DNA from: Candidatus Prevotella equi
GTDB taxonomy: Bacteria; Bacteroidota; Bacteroidia; Bacteroidales; Bacteroidaceae
Length of the DNA: 55,070 nt
Direction: 5' to 3'
NCBI GenBank assembly: GCA_018065145.1
Contig: JAGHTW010000081.1
Span: 1 to 55,070 of the forward strand
A model generated the notes under the pieces. It ran no database searches and was not told the origin of the DNA. It worked only from the letters and a program-made list of their open reading frames with translations. A program made the translations under genes and the position numbers. This document shows positions 17,317-25,286 of the stretch, one piece after another. How positions within the stretch are numbered: the first letter of the stretch is position 1; the number at the start of each line of letters is the position of its first letter.

Positions 17317-18510
17317 ATGGGACAGTTACAAGAAAAATTTAAAAGTTATCGTCTCCCTCAGCAGTTACAGGAGAAGGGACTTTATCCTTATTTCCGTGAG
17401 ATCACAGGCAAGCAGGGAACAGAAGTAGAAATGGGCAATCACCACGTTCTTATGTTCGGTTCAAACGCATACACCGGACTTGTTGGTGATCAGCGTATTG
17501 TAGATGCAGCCAACGAGGCGCTGCAGAAGTACGGCACCGGTTGCGCTGGTAGCCGATTCCTGAACGGAACACTTGATATCCATGTAAAACTCGAAAAGGA
17601 CCTGGCAGATTTCGTAGGCAAGGACGAAGCACTTTGTTTTTCAACAGGTTTCTCTGTTAACGCTGGTGTTGTCGCAGCAGTAGGTGGTCGTGAGGACTAC
17701 ATTATTTGCGATGATCGCGACCACGCATCTATCGTTGACGGACGTCGTCTCAGCTTTGCCAAGCAGTTGAAGTACAAGCACAACGACATGGAAGACCTTG
17801 AAAACATCCTCAAGAAGCTCCCATACGAAGCTATCAAGCTAATCGTTGTTGACGGTGTATTCTCAATGGAAGGCGACCTATGTAAGCTTCCTGAGATTGT
17901 AGAGCTGAAGAAGAAATATAATTGTTCTATCATGGTTGACGAGGCACATGGTCTTGGCGTATTCGGAAAGAACGGACGCGGTGTTTGTGACCACTTCGGA
18001 CTGACCGACGAGGTTGACCTCATCATGGGAACATTCTCTAAGTCCCTCGCATCTATCGGCGGTTTCATCGCTGGTGACAAGGACACCATCAACTATCTGC
18101 GTCACTCTTCACGCACATACATCTTCTCTGCATCCAACACACCTGCCGCTACAGCAGCAGCACAAAAGGCTCTTGACATCATGAAGACTGACGGTCCAGA
18201 GATTCTCAAGAAGCTTTGGGATGTTACGAACTATGCCCTCAAGCGTTTTAAGGAGGAAGGTTTCGAGATTGGCGACACAGAGTCACCTATTATCCCTCTC
18301 TACATCCGCGACATGGAGAAGACATTTGCTGCTACAGCAGAAGCGTTCAACCGCGGCGTATTCATCAACCCTGTTGTTCCACCAGCATGTGCACCTACCG
18401 ATACACTCGTACGCTACGCTCTCATGGCTACACATACCAAGGAACAGGTTGACCGTTCGGTTGAGATTCTGAAGAAGCTCTTCGTAGAAATGGACATCAT
18501 AAAAGCATAA
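17317..18510 (+). CDS. spt: Serine palmitoyltransferase (alpha-oxoamine synthase)
   Basis: A 397-residue PLP enzyme of the alpha-oxoamine synthase family, closest in pattern to Bacteroidetes Spt, which condenses serine with acyl-CoA to start sphingolipid synthesis. The PLP lysine is K242 in GTFSKSLASIGG, the stacking His is H136 in DDRDHASIVDG, and Asp208 is in VDEAHGLG. The start is at MGQLQEKFKSYRL; upstream in-frame codons belong to the leader. Relatives in this family make 2-amino-3-oxobutyrate or 8-amino-7-oxononanoate, but N-terminal sequence and the divergent lipid kinase favour Spt. Confidence 0.87.
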   Translation: MGQLQEKFKSYRLPQQLQEKGLYPYFREITGKQGTEVEMGNHHVLMFGSNAYTGLVGDQRIVDAANEALQKYGTGCAGSRFLNGTLDIHVKLEKDLADFVGKDEALCFSTGFSVNAGVVAAVGGREDYIICDDRDHASIVDGRRLSFAKQLKYKHNDMEDLENILKKLPYEAIKLIVVDGVFSMEGDLCKLPEIVELKKKYNCSIMVDEAHGLGVFGKNGRGVCDHFGLTDEVDLIMGTFSKSLASIGGFIAGDKDTINYLRHSSRTYIFSASNTPAATAAAQKALDIMKTDGPEILKKLWDVTNYALKRFKEEGFEIGDTESPIIPLYIRDMEKTFAATAEAFNRGVFINPVVPPACAPTDTLVRYALMATHTKEQVDRSVEILKKLFVEMDIIKA

Positions 18511-18517
18511 ATATGCA

Positions 18518-18548
18518 ACAAGGGCTAAAAGTCTAAAAATAGCCTTGT
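18518..18548 (+). terminator. Probable terminator after spt
   Basis: ACAAGGGCTA and TAGCCTTGT form a stem with one bulge around a 12-base loop, 7 bases after the spt stop. There is no strong T-run, so this is moderate. Confidence 0.45.
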
Positions 18549-18568
18549 AACTTATTGATAAACACCAC

Positions 18569-18656
18569 GTTGTAATCGTGTTACGATTACATTGTAAAAG
18601 TGGCACGATTACACAGTAAAAGTGGCACGATTACAATGCAATCGTGGCACGATTAC
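18569..18656 (+). repeat. 22-bp tandem repeat, 4 units
   Basis: Four contiguous 22-base units start at 18569, 18591, 18613 and 18635; each ends in ACGATTAC and the last three share GTGGCACGATTAC. The first and last units carry GTAATCGT or GCAATCGT in place of GTAAAAGT, so GTAATCGT/ACGATTAC can also pair within a unit. It fills much of the 280-base gap between spt and mscS. The other features there are the terminator and the -7 box. Confidence 0.92.
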
Positions 18657-18763
18657 TTTTTAATAGTAATACATACTTGTTTAATAGCAAAAATATAGCA
18701 TATTTGCACCTATGAAATTGCATTTTTATGCATAAAAGAATTGTCCGTTTCAGTATTTTTTTG

Positions 18764-18771
18764 TAATTTTG
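18764..18771 (+). promoter_or_regulatory. -7 box upstream of the mscS-aspS run
   Basis: TAATTTTG, 19 bases before the mscS ATG, with no obvious TTTG at -33. This would start the long co-directional run ending with aspS. Confidence 0.5.
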
Positions 18772-18790
18772 TACGCAAAATGCCAAAATA

Positions 18791-21142
18791 ATGAAATTTA
18801 AGTTTTTTATATCTCTTATACTAGTTCTTATCACCGTATTGCCAGCAAAGGCAGTACTGAAGGAAGATAGTATCAGTAACTCTCTGCAAATATTGCGAAA
18901 CGAGCTTACCACCTATCATGACGAGTACTCTGCAAAGCAGAAGAAAATGAAGGTGGCAGAACAAATGGTGATTAACACCCTTGTACAGACGGTACAAAAC
19001 AGTAACCAGAACGCATTGATGCTCTATTCACAAAAAGACGGTTATGTGTTTGACCTCTCTTACGCCTGTCATGAAGCCATTGAGCAGTACAAGGAATTTG
19101 AAAAACACATCGTACCATTCAAGTATTACGTAGAGAAGAGCAATAATGAAGTTGCACGCTTTGATAGTCTCATAAAATGCCTCAAGGCTATGCCTGTCAT
19201 GATACTTGACGAGAAAGCCAAGACAGACCGCAACGTATGTCTCGCACTGGCAGTAAACACCCAGCGCATGGTAAAGGAGGACCGCGATCAGTTATCTGAA
19301 TACATCACGTTCTACCAGATGACAGAGCGACGTCTAAAGACTCTAAATGACTACGCCAACACGAAATACTCTGAGATTCAGAACAACATATTCAAGAATG
19401 GTAGTGAGAATTACCTCACAATATTATCACGTTTTGGATATTATCTGTCACAGACAAAGGAGAGCATCGGCGAGAAATACTCCATATACAACAACACAAA
19501 CTCACAATGGAGTTCTAAGATTATTGGATTTCTATTCCTCGCAATCCTCATTTACGGATGTATAGCCATAGTTCTCAATCAGCTTCTCGTGAGATGGTTG
19601 GCAACAAGACTTATAAAGAAAGGTATGCTACCTAAACTCAGCAATTGGTTCCTTACTAAGCGCACATGTATCATACTGGCATCAACGGCAGTAACCTTCG
19701 CTATACTTCTTGGCATTGTTCAGACGCTGACATCACAGCATTTCATCAGCATGGCATCATCGTTGCTCGTGCAGTTTGCATGGTTGATGAGTGTTATTAT
19801 CATCTCAACACTCTTGAGAGTAGAGGCAGACAAAATGTTAAAGACACTCTGCATATATTTGCCTCTGTTGGTAAATGGTTTCCTTGTAATAAGTTTCCGA
19901 GTAGTACTCATACCTAACGCTCTTGTAAACCTTATATTCCCTCCTATACTTCTCATCTGCTGTATATGGCAGTGGCACATGCTTCACAAACTGAAGCACA
20001 GTGTAGGCAAGAGCGACAAAGGTTACGCATATTGCTCACAGTTCTTCTTCATAGTGTCACTCATTTGCTCCGTAACAGGCTTCACATTGTTCTCCGTACA
20101 GATTCTTATCTGGTGGATTATGCAGTTGACATGCATACTGACCATCACTTGTCTGAGGGACTGGTATCGCAAATATGCAGAAAGCAAGAAACTAAAAGAG
20201 AGACCTATCACAGAGACATGGCATCACAGTGCTATCTACTGGGTACTCCTTCCTGTATCTGGAGTCTTCTCGGTAGTGCTCAGCCTCTATTGGGCTGCTG
20301 ATGTTTTCAACCTCAGCGACCTTACAATGGCTCTCTTCCAGGACACAATAATTGACTCACCAAACTTCAAGGCGAGCATATTCGACATTGCAATCGTACT
20401 CACCTTGTGGTTCTCGTTCAACTACATAAACCATACAGCAAAAGCTTTCGTAAAGCTTGTATTGGAACAGCGTGACAAAGAAAGCGCAGCACAGCGCTTC
20501 ATGATGGTAAAGAACGTGATGCAGGTTGTTGTTTGGGGTTTATGGTTCCTCATAACATTATCAATCTTCCATGTATCAAACACATGGCTCGTTGTCATCT
20601 CTGGAGGTCTGTCAACAGGTATCGGCTTCGCATCCAAGGATATCCTTGAAAACATCTACTACGGTATCTCGCTCATGATGGGACGCATAAAGATTGGAGA
20701 CCTTATCGTTTGTGACGGAATAAGAGGTACAGTATCAAGTATCTCATATACATCAACAATGATAAATACCACCGACGGTTCAGTCATTGCATTCCAAAAC
20801 TCACAACTTTTCACAAAGAACTATAAAAACATGACACGTAACCACGGTTACGAACTTCACATTCTTGACGTCGGCGTGGCTTACGGCACAAAGGTTGCTA
20901 CAGCAAAGCAACTCATCATTAATGCTGTCAGCCAACTTGACTGCATAGACAAGAGCAAGGGCGTAAGCGTTGTGCTGAAGGAACTTGGTGACTCTGCACT
21001 CATACTGAAAGTTATCGTTTGGGTGAATGTATTCACACAGTACGGCGATGACGGTAAAATACTTGAGTGCATATACGACACTCTCAATGAAAACAACATC
21101 GAGATTCCATTCCCCCAAACAGACGTACACATTAAGCAATAA
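18791..21142 (+). CDS. MscS-family mechanosensitive channel, large form
   Basis: A 783-residue membrane protein. It has a signal peptide (residues 1-22), then about 210 residues of helical, probably coiled-coil periplasmic sequence, then roughly ten hydrophobic segments. A C-terminal MscS core (about residue 590 onward) includes the pore-like helix GGLSTGIGFASKDILEN and the beta domain with IKIGDLIVCDGIRGTVSSI. The layout resembles MscK/YbdG-like large channels rather than minimal MscS. It would release solutes when membrane tension rises. The next gene begins 2 bases after its stop, implying coupling. Confidence 0.87.
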   Translation: MKFKFFISLILVLITVLPAKAVLKEDSISNSLQILRNELTTYHDEYSAKQKKMKVAEQMVINTLVQTVQNSNQNALMLYSQKDGYVFDLSYACHEAIEQYKEFEKHIVPFKYYVEKSNNEVARFDSLIKCLKAMPVMILDEKAKTDRNVCLALAVNTQRMVKEDRDQLSEYITFYQMTERRLKTLNDYANTKYSEIQNNIFKNGSENYLTILSRFGYYLSQTKESIGEKYSIYNNTNSQWSSKIIGFLFLAILIYGCIAIVLNQLLVRWLATRLIKKGMLPKLSNWFLTKRTCIILASTAVTFAILLGIVQTLTSQHFISMASSLLVQFAWLMSVIIISTLLRVEADKMLKTLCIYLPLLVNGFLVISFRVVLIPNALVNLIFPPILLICCIWQWHMLHKLKHSVGKSDKGYAYCSQFFFIVSLICSVTGFTLFSVQILIWWIMQLTCILTITCLRDWYRKYAESKKLKERPITETWHHSAIYWVLLPVSGVFSVVLSLYWAADVFNLSDLTMALFQDTIIDSPNFKASIFDIAIVLTLWFSFNYINHTAKAFVKLVLEQRDKESAAQRFMMVKNVMQVVVWGLWFLITLSIFHVSNTWLVVISGGLSTGIGFASKDILENIYYGISLMMGRIKIGDLIVCDGIRGTVSSISYTSTMINTTDGSVIAFQNSQLFTKNYKNMTRNHGYELHILDVGVAYGTKVATAKQLIINAVSQLDCIDKSKGVSVVLKELGDSALILKVIVWVNVFTQYGDDGKILECIYDTLNENNIEIPFPQTDVHIKQ

Positions 21143-21144
21143 CA

Positions 21145-22419
21145 ATGAAATTTACCCAAATCATATTCACTCTATCGTTACTGTTTGCTATCTCTGCAGG
21201 CACTATAAAAGCAGAGACAGCAGATACGCTTATTGTAAGAGAACTGCGCAGTCATGGCATTACATTCTCTCACAACAACAGCGTGACACTACTGACTTCG
21301 GGACAAGAGAAATATGATGATATGTTTGAAGCTGTACGACAAGCCAAGAGCAGCATACATCTGGAATACTTCAACTTCCGTAACGACTCTATAGCCCACG
21401 CGCTCTTTGATATTCTGGCAGACAAGGCGAAAGAAGGTGTTGAGGTAAGAGCATTGTTCGATGCTTTTGGCAATATGTCAAACAACCGTCCGCTAAAGGA
21501 TAATCACCTGAAGAATCTTCGTGAAAGAGGCATTGACATTCACGTCTTTGACCCAACGAATTTTCCCTGGTTCAACCATGTGTGGCACAGAGACCATAGA
21601 AAGATTGTTGTCATTGACGGAAAGATAGCATACACTGGTGGTATGAATGTTGCGGATTACTACATCCATGGCACGGAAGTAGTAGGGGCATGGCACGACA
21701 TGCATTGCCGCATAGAAGGAGAAGAAGTGAATACATTGCAGGATATCTTCCTTCGTATATGGAGCAAGGTAACAAACAAGAATGTCTTCGGATCAAAATA
21801 CTTTCAAGGCGGTACATCAACAGAATACTTCACAAACCTGAAGCCTGACACAACAGTTACTGCGGGTAGTAAGATGGTAGGAATAATAAACCGCGAACCT
21901 AAAAAGACAAACAAGATAATGCGACAGTTCTACATCGCATGTCTAGACAATGCACAAGACAGTGTGAAGATTATCAACCCTTATATATCGCTGACACACT
22001 CCGTAAAGAAAGCCATAAAAAGAGCACTCAAGCGCGGTCTTAAATTTGAGATCATGATGGCAGAAAAGAGCGACATTCCATTAATGCCTGATGCTTCTTT
22101 CTATAATCTGCACTGGATGATGAAACGCGGAGCTGATGTATATATTTATCAAGCAGGATTTCATCACACGAAGGTTATAATGGTGGACGGAAAGGTTTGT
22201 ACCGTAGGCAGTTGTAATCTTGATGCCCGCTCTCTGGCATACGACTATGAAGAAAATGCCGTCATCGTAGATAAGAACACCACTGCAGAACTTTGCAGAT
22301 TGTTTGACAGAGACAAGAATTACAGTTTCAAACTGACGCCAGAACGGTGGAATAAATTCCGCACAAGATGGCAAAAGACACAAGGCTGGTTGTCAAAACT
22401 TCTCAGCACCTGGATTTAA
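21145..22419 (+). CDS. Phospholipase D / cardiolipin-synthase-like protein
   Basis: A 424-residue protein with an N-terminal signal peptide or anchor and two HKD motifs. The first is in HRDHRKIVVIDGKIAYTGG (middle) and the second in HHTKVIMVDGKVCTVGS (C-terminal third). The paired motifs form one active site that transfers phosphatidyl groups. Cardiolipin synthase is the most likely activity, with a phospholipase as alternative. Ordinary ClsA has two N-terminal membrane helices; here there is one hydrophobic stretch followed by a short linker, so it may be periplasm-facing. It lies 2 bases after mscS. Confidence 0.85.
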   Translation: MKFTQIIFTLSLLFAISAGTIKAETADTLIVRELRSHGITFSHNNSVTLLTSGQEKYDDMFEAVRQAKSSIHLEYFNFRNDSIAHALFDILADKAKEGVEVRALFDAFGNMSNNRPLKDNHLKNLRERGIDIHVFDPTNFPWFNHVWHRDHRKIVVIDGKIAYTGGMNVADYYIHGTEVVGAWHDMHCRIEGEEVNTLQDIFLRIWSKVTNKNVFGSKYFQGGTSTEYFTNLKPDTTVTAGSKMVGIINREPKKTNKIMRQFYIACLDNAQDSVKIINPYISLTHSVKKAIKRALKRGLKFEIMMAEKSDIPLMPDASFYNLHWMMKRGADVYIYQAGFHHTKVIMVDGKVCTVGSCNLDARSLAYDYEENAVIVDKNTTAELCRLFDRDKNYSFKLTPERWNKFRTRWQKTQGWLSKLLSTWI

Positions 22420-22437
22420 TTTATAACATTCGGAAAT

Positions 22438-23127
22438 ATGACCTTTGACACATTAGATGCCTACTGGCAGGACATAAAGAATATCCCTACCCTATCAGAG
22501 GAAGAGGAGAAACGACTGGGACAACAGATTCAGTCAGGCAATGAGCGCGCCATTGACAAACTCGTAACAGCAAATCTTCGCTTTGTCGTTAGTATAGCAC
22601 GAAAGTATGCAGACAAGGAGGTTTCTATGGATGACCTTATCAGCGAAGGTAACATTGCATTGATGATGGCTGCACGTAAGTGGAATCCAGAGAAGGATGT
22701 GAGATTCGTCAGTTATGCATCGCATGACGTACGAAAGGCAATAGAACAAGCGTTGCCAGTACAAGGACCGATGATTACTCTACCAAAGAACGATGCTTCT
22801 GCTGGCAAAGAACTGCGACGCTATTCTGCAGACGCTCCTGTTCACCCTGGCCAAACAAATACTCTCGGTGACATGCTGAAGGCTGACAAACCAATGACAG
22901 ACACCGCAGCAGAAGATAACGAGATAAGCTATTCACTGACTATGGCTTTGCGTTTCCTTAACGAGAGAGAAAAGGATATAATAAAATCGTTCTATGGTAT
23001 AGGCGGAGCAGAACAGAAGACAATGGCAGAAATAGGAGAAGAGAAAGGTTACTCGCGCGAACGAGTAAGGCAGATAAGAAAGACTGCTGAAAGGAAAATG
23101 CGACGAGCAATGAAGAAAGCAAAATAA
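22438..23127 (+). CDS. Short sigma-70-family factor lacking region 3
   Basis: A 229-residue sigma factor of the primary-sigma type. Region 1.2/2 spans about residues 5-118 and keeps LVTANLRFVVSIARKY and DLISEGN. Region 4 spans about 165-225 with EREKDIIKSFYGIGG and the helix-turn-helix GYSRERVRQIRKTAERKMRR. The ~50-residue region 3 that joins them in RpoD is missing, replaced by about 40 residues including LPKNDASAGKELRRYSADAP. The region 2.3/2.4 aromatic pair (WWIRQ in RpoD) is replaced by SHDVRKAI, so -7 recognition and melting should differ. It is an alternative sigma of unknown regulon, 18 bases after the PLD-like gene. Confidence 0.83.
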   Translation: MTFDTLDAYWQDIKNIPTLSEEEEKRLGQQIQSGNERAIDKLVTANLRFVVSIARKYADKEVSMDDLISEGNIALMMAARKWNPEKDVRFVSYASHDVRKAIEQALPVQGPMITLPKNDASAGKELRRYSADAPVHPGQTNTLGDMLKADKPMTDTAAEDNEISYSLTMALRFLNEREKDIIKSFYGIGGAEQKTMAEIGEEKGYSRERVRQIRKTAERKMRRAMKKAK

Positions 23128-23154
23128 TAATACACATTATTTATATATAAAGGA

Positions 23155-23574
23155 ATGAAAAAAATTATAACACTACTCATAGCCGTAATGGCCGTTGCAT
23201 GTGTTAATGCACAAACAAAAGGTAGCAAGTCATCATTTACAGAAGCAGGAACATTGTATGTCTATGGACTCAGCTATTCTGCTTCCGACTCTGTTGTTTA
23301 TATAACAGACCTATTGATGTTGAACAATGCGCAAATGACCAAGAGAACTAATTTCCTTGTCAACAGACACGAATTGTCGGCACAGCTGACTAAGTATATG
23401 AGTTCACAGGGCATGCAACACTATACAAGTTGTATTGTATTCCGCAAAAATCTCAACAAGATAGACAAAGACTATCAGAACACTGTGGAGAAACTGAAAA
23501 AAAGAGGTTTCCTCATAAAGAATATCGACCAGACAAAGTTCCGTTTTGAAACAGTAAGAGAGGACGAGGAATAA
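23155..23574 (+). CDS. Small secreted protein of unknown function
   Basis: A 139-residue protein with a clear signal peptide (MKKIITLLIAVMAVACVNAQ, cleavage near residue 20). The mature part is mixed hydrophobic/polar with an acidic end (REDEE). I recognise no domain. The Cys at residue 16 is not placed as a lipobox, so a periplasmic location is more likely than a lipoprotein. It lies between the short sigma factor and the HprK-like kinase with gaps of 27 and 18 bases, so it belongs to the same transcript and might be a partner or target of that cassette. Confidence 0.7.
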   Translation: MKKIITLLIAVMAVACVNAQTKGSKSSFTEAGTLYVYGLSYSASDSVVYITDLLMLNNAQMTKRTNFLVNRHELSAQLTKYMSSQGMQHYTSCIVFRKNLNKIDKDYQNTVEKLKKRGFLIKNIDQTKFRFETVREDEE

Positions 23575-23592
23575 AAGCAAAGAATAAAAAAA

Positions 23593-24498
23593 ATGACTTA
23601 CAATATCGGAGGACATAATATACGCATATCATTTGACGGCGAAGAGACAATGCTCGACACGCTGTTACATTCATTCGTTCCTTTTAAGACAACCGTAAAC
23701 GACGATGCTGATATGCTTATGCACCTTCATGTTGTAAAATACTTGAAAGAAATACCGGAAGAGGACAGGCGTCTGATACGCGATGTAGATACGGGCAACG
23801 GCATGACACGCGTGGACAAACTGAAGAATGGCGGTTATCAGTTTCTGGTAAGGGATATATATGGGGTGCCATGCGCATTGCTTATCACGTCTGCTCATTT
23901 TGATGACTGTAGATGTGCACTGCGTGGTTCCATGCAGACTAAGCGTTTTGCATTAAACAATGCATTAATGCTTGCCTACGCCTTCAGTGCCGCCTATTAT
24001 GATACTTTGCTCATTCATGCTTCTGTAATAAGACATAATGATAAGGCATACGCATTTACAGCAAAAAGCGGAACTGGTAAAAGCACCCAAGTAGCAAACT
24101 GGATGCGTAACATAGAAGGATGCGACATCGTAAACGATGATAACCCTATCATTAGGATAATTGACGGCAAACCAATACTCTTCGGTTCCCCATGGAGTGG
24201 AAAGACACCATGCTATAGGAATATTAAAGTTAACCTCGGAGCAATAGTGCTCATTGAACGAGCACAGAGCAACAGTGTTACACCAATGATTCCATTACAA
24301 GGATTCACGACATTACTCACTGCCTGTTCTGCAATGAAATGGGATGAGGAACTATATCAAAGAGTGTGTAAAACGGTGTCGTTATTCGTAGAATCTACAC
24401 AAGTTGTTACACTTCACTGTCTGCCTGATGCAGATTCGGCACATACATGCCGCGCTTATCTCGAAGACAATAATAACTTCATAGAATACAAGAGATAA
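23593..24498 (+). CDS. HprK/PEPCK-like kinase
   Basis: A 301-residue protein whose C-terminal half has the HPr-kinase/PEP-carboxykinase fold. Walker A is SGTGKST at 159-165 preceded by HASVI at 142-146, an acidic pair is in VNDDNPI at 180-186, and GSPWSGK is at 198-204. These are the landmarks of HprK-related kinases found in RiPP and lasso-peptide clusters and next to PqqD-like proteins. The N-terminal ~130 residues have no recognised motif. It lacks the HPr-binding C-terminal signature, so it is not a classical HprK. The substrate is unknown; its stop overlaps the next start by one base. Confidence 0.75.
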   Translation: MTYNIGGHNIRISFDGEETMLDTLLHSFVPFKTTVNDDADMLMHLHVVKYLKEIPEEDRRLIRDVDTGNGMTRVDKLKNGGYQFLVRDIYGVPCALLITSAHFDDCRCALRGSMQTKRFALNNALMLAYAFSAAYYDTLLIHASVIRHNDKAYAFTAKSGTGKSTQVANWMRNIEGCDIVNDDNPIIRIIDGKPILFGSPWSGKTPCYRNIKVNLGAIVLIERAQSNSVTPMIPLQGFTTLLTACSAMKWDEELYQRVCKTVSLFVESTQVVTLHCLPDADSAHTCRAYLEDNNNFIEYKR

Positions 24499-24980
24499 TG
24501 TTGTTGCCAAACGAAATTATAATACCACAGGTAGCAGAAATGGTACGCAAGGGACATACCGTAACATTGCCACTGCGAGGTTTCAGTATGAGACCGTATC
24601 TTGAGGACAAAAGGGATAAGGCATTATTGTCTTCTGTTCCACTTTACCTGAACGTTGGTGATGTCATACTTGCAGAAATATCACCTAAGCGTTATGCTTT
24701 GCACCGCATAGTAAGCATAGATGGTGACATTATAACAATGTACGGAGACGGAAACTTCACACCGGAATATATAGAACGCCAGGATGTGCTCGCAATCGCA
24801 CTTGGATTCTATCGCAAAGGAAGCACCAAACTGTCATCCGTTGAAGGATTTTGGTATAGAATGTACTGGAAGACGTGGGTGATGCTAAGACCAATAAGGC
24901 GATACCTACTGCTGATATGGAAGTTATACCATTATCCGAAGGATACACTAAAGAGAATAAAACAAAAACTATTTACGTAA
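24498..24980 (+). CDS. S24/S26-type peptidase
   Basis: A 160-residue protein with the signal-peptidase-I/LexA-like fold. The nucleophile motif LRGFSMRPYL has Ser30. The second catalytic box KRYALHRIVSI has His69, and GDGN at 83-86 completes the set, resembling the Ser-His type of S26 enzymes. There is no N-terminal membrane anchor, but the C-terminal ~45 residues are rich in Trp, Tyr and Arg/Lys and may bind membrane. It overlaps the kinase gene by one base and is 2 bases before the PqqD-like gene, so the three are tightly coupled. It is probably a maturation peptidase for an unidentified substrate. Confidence 0.78.
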   Translation: MLLPNEIIIPQVAEMVRKGHTVTLPLRGFSMRPYLEDKRDKALLSSVPLYLNVGDVILAEISPKRYALHRIVSIDGDIITMYGDGNFTPEYIERQDVLAIALGFYRKGSTKLSSVEGFWYRMYWKTWVMLRPIRRYLLLIWKLYHYPKDTLKRIKQKLFT

Positions 24981-24982
24981 AT

Positions 24983-25252
24983 ATGAAACTGAGAAAAGGA
25001 TTTAAGCTCAACGAGGTTTGCGGACAATCTTTCGTTGTTCCTATGGGAGAGACAAATATAGATTTCTCTAAGATTATTGCACTCAATGCCTCTTCATTAC
25101 TTCTTTGGAAGCGTATGGAAGAAGGAGACTTCGAGGTAGATGACCTCGTAAAAGTGCTTCTTGATGAATACGAGGTAGAGGAAGAAGTCGCACGCCGCGA
25201 TGTCATTGGCATTATTGAGCAATTTAAGAAAGAGAATGCATTAGAAGAATAA
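24983..25252 (+). CDS. PqqD-family protein (RiPP recognition element fold)
   Basis: An 89-residue PqqD-like protein from [15 protein letters not shown]. The typical pattern is present: VVPMGE strand, [13 protein letters not shown] helix, EGDF, LLDEY, and a C-terminal helix with DVIGIIEQF. PqqD-fold domains bind leader peptides of ribosomal peptide products and deliver them to modifying enzymes. A longer reading from 24875 would overlap the peptidase gene by about 100 bases and add an unrelated tail, so the start 2 bases after that stop is chosen. No radical SAM or transglutaminase-like enzyme is nearby. Confidence 0.78.
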   Translation: MKLRKGFKLNEVCGQSFVVPMGETNIDFSKIIALNASSLLLWKRMEEGDFEVDDLVKVLLDEYEVEEEVARRDVIGIIEQFKKENALEE

Positions 25253-25286
25253 ATCAAGATTAAAATATAATAACAATATAATCAAT

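Noticed and set aside
18569..18656. Possible CRISPR array
   Set aside because: The 22-base units are directly joined with no spacers, and no cas genes are in the window.
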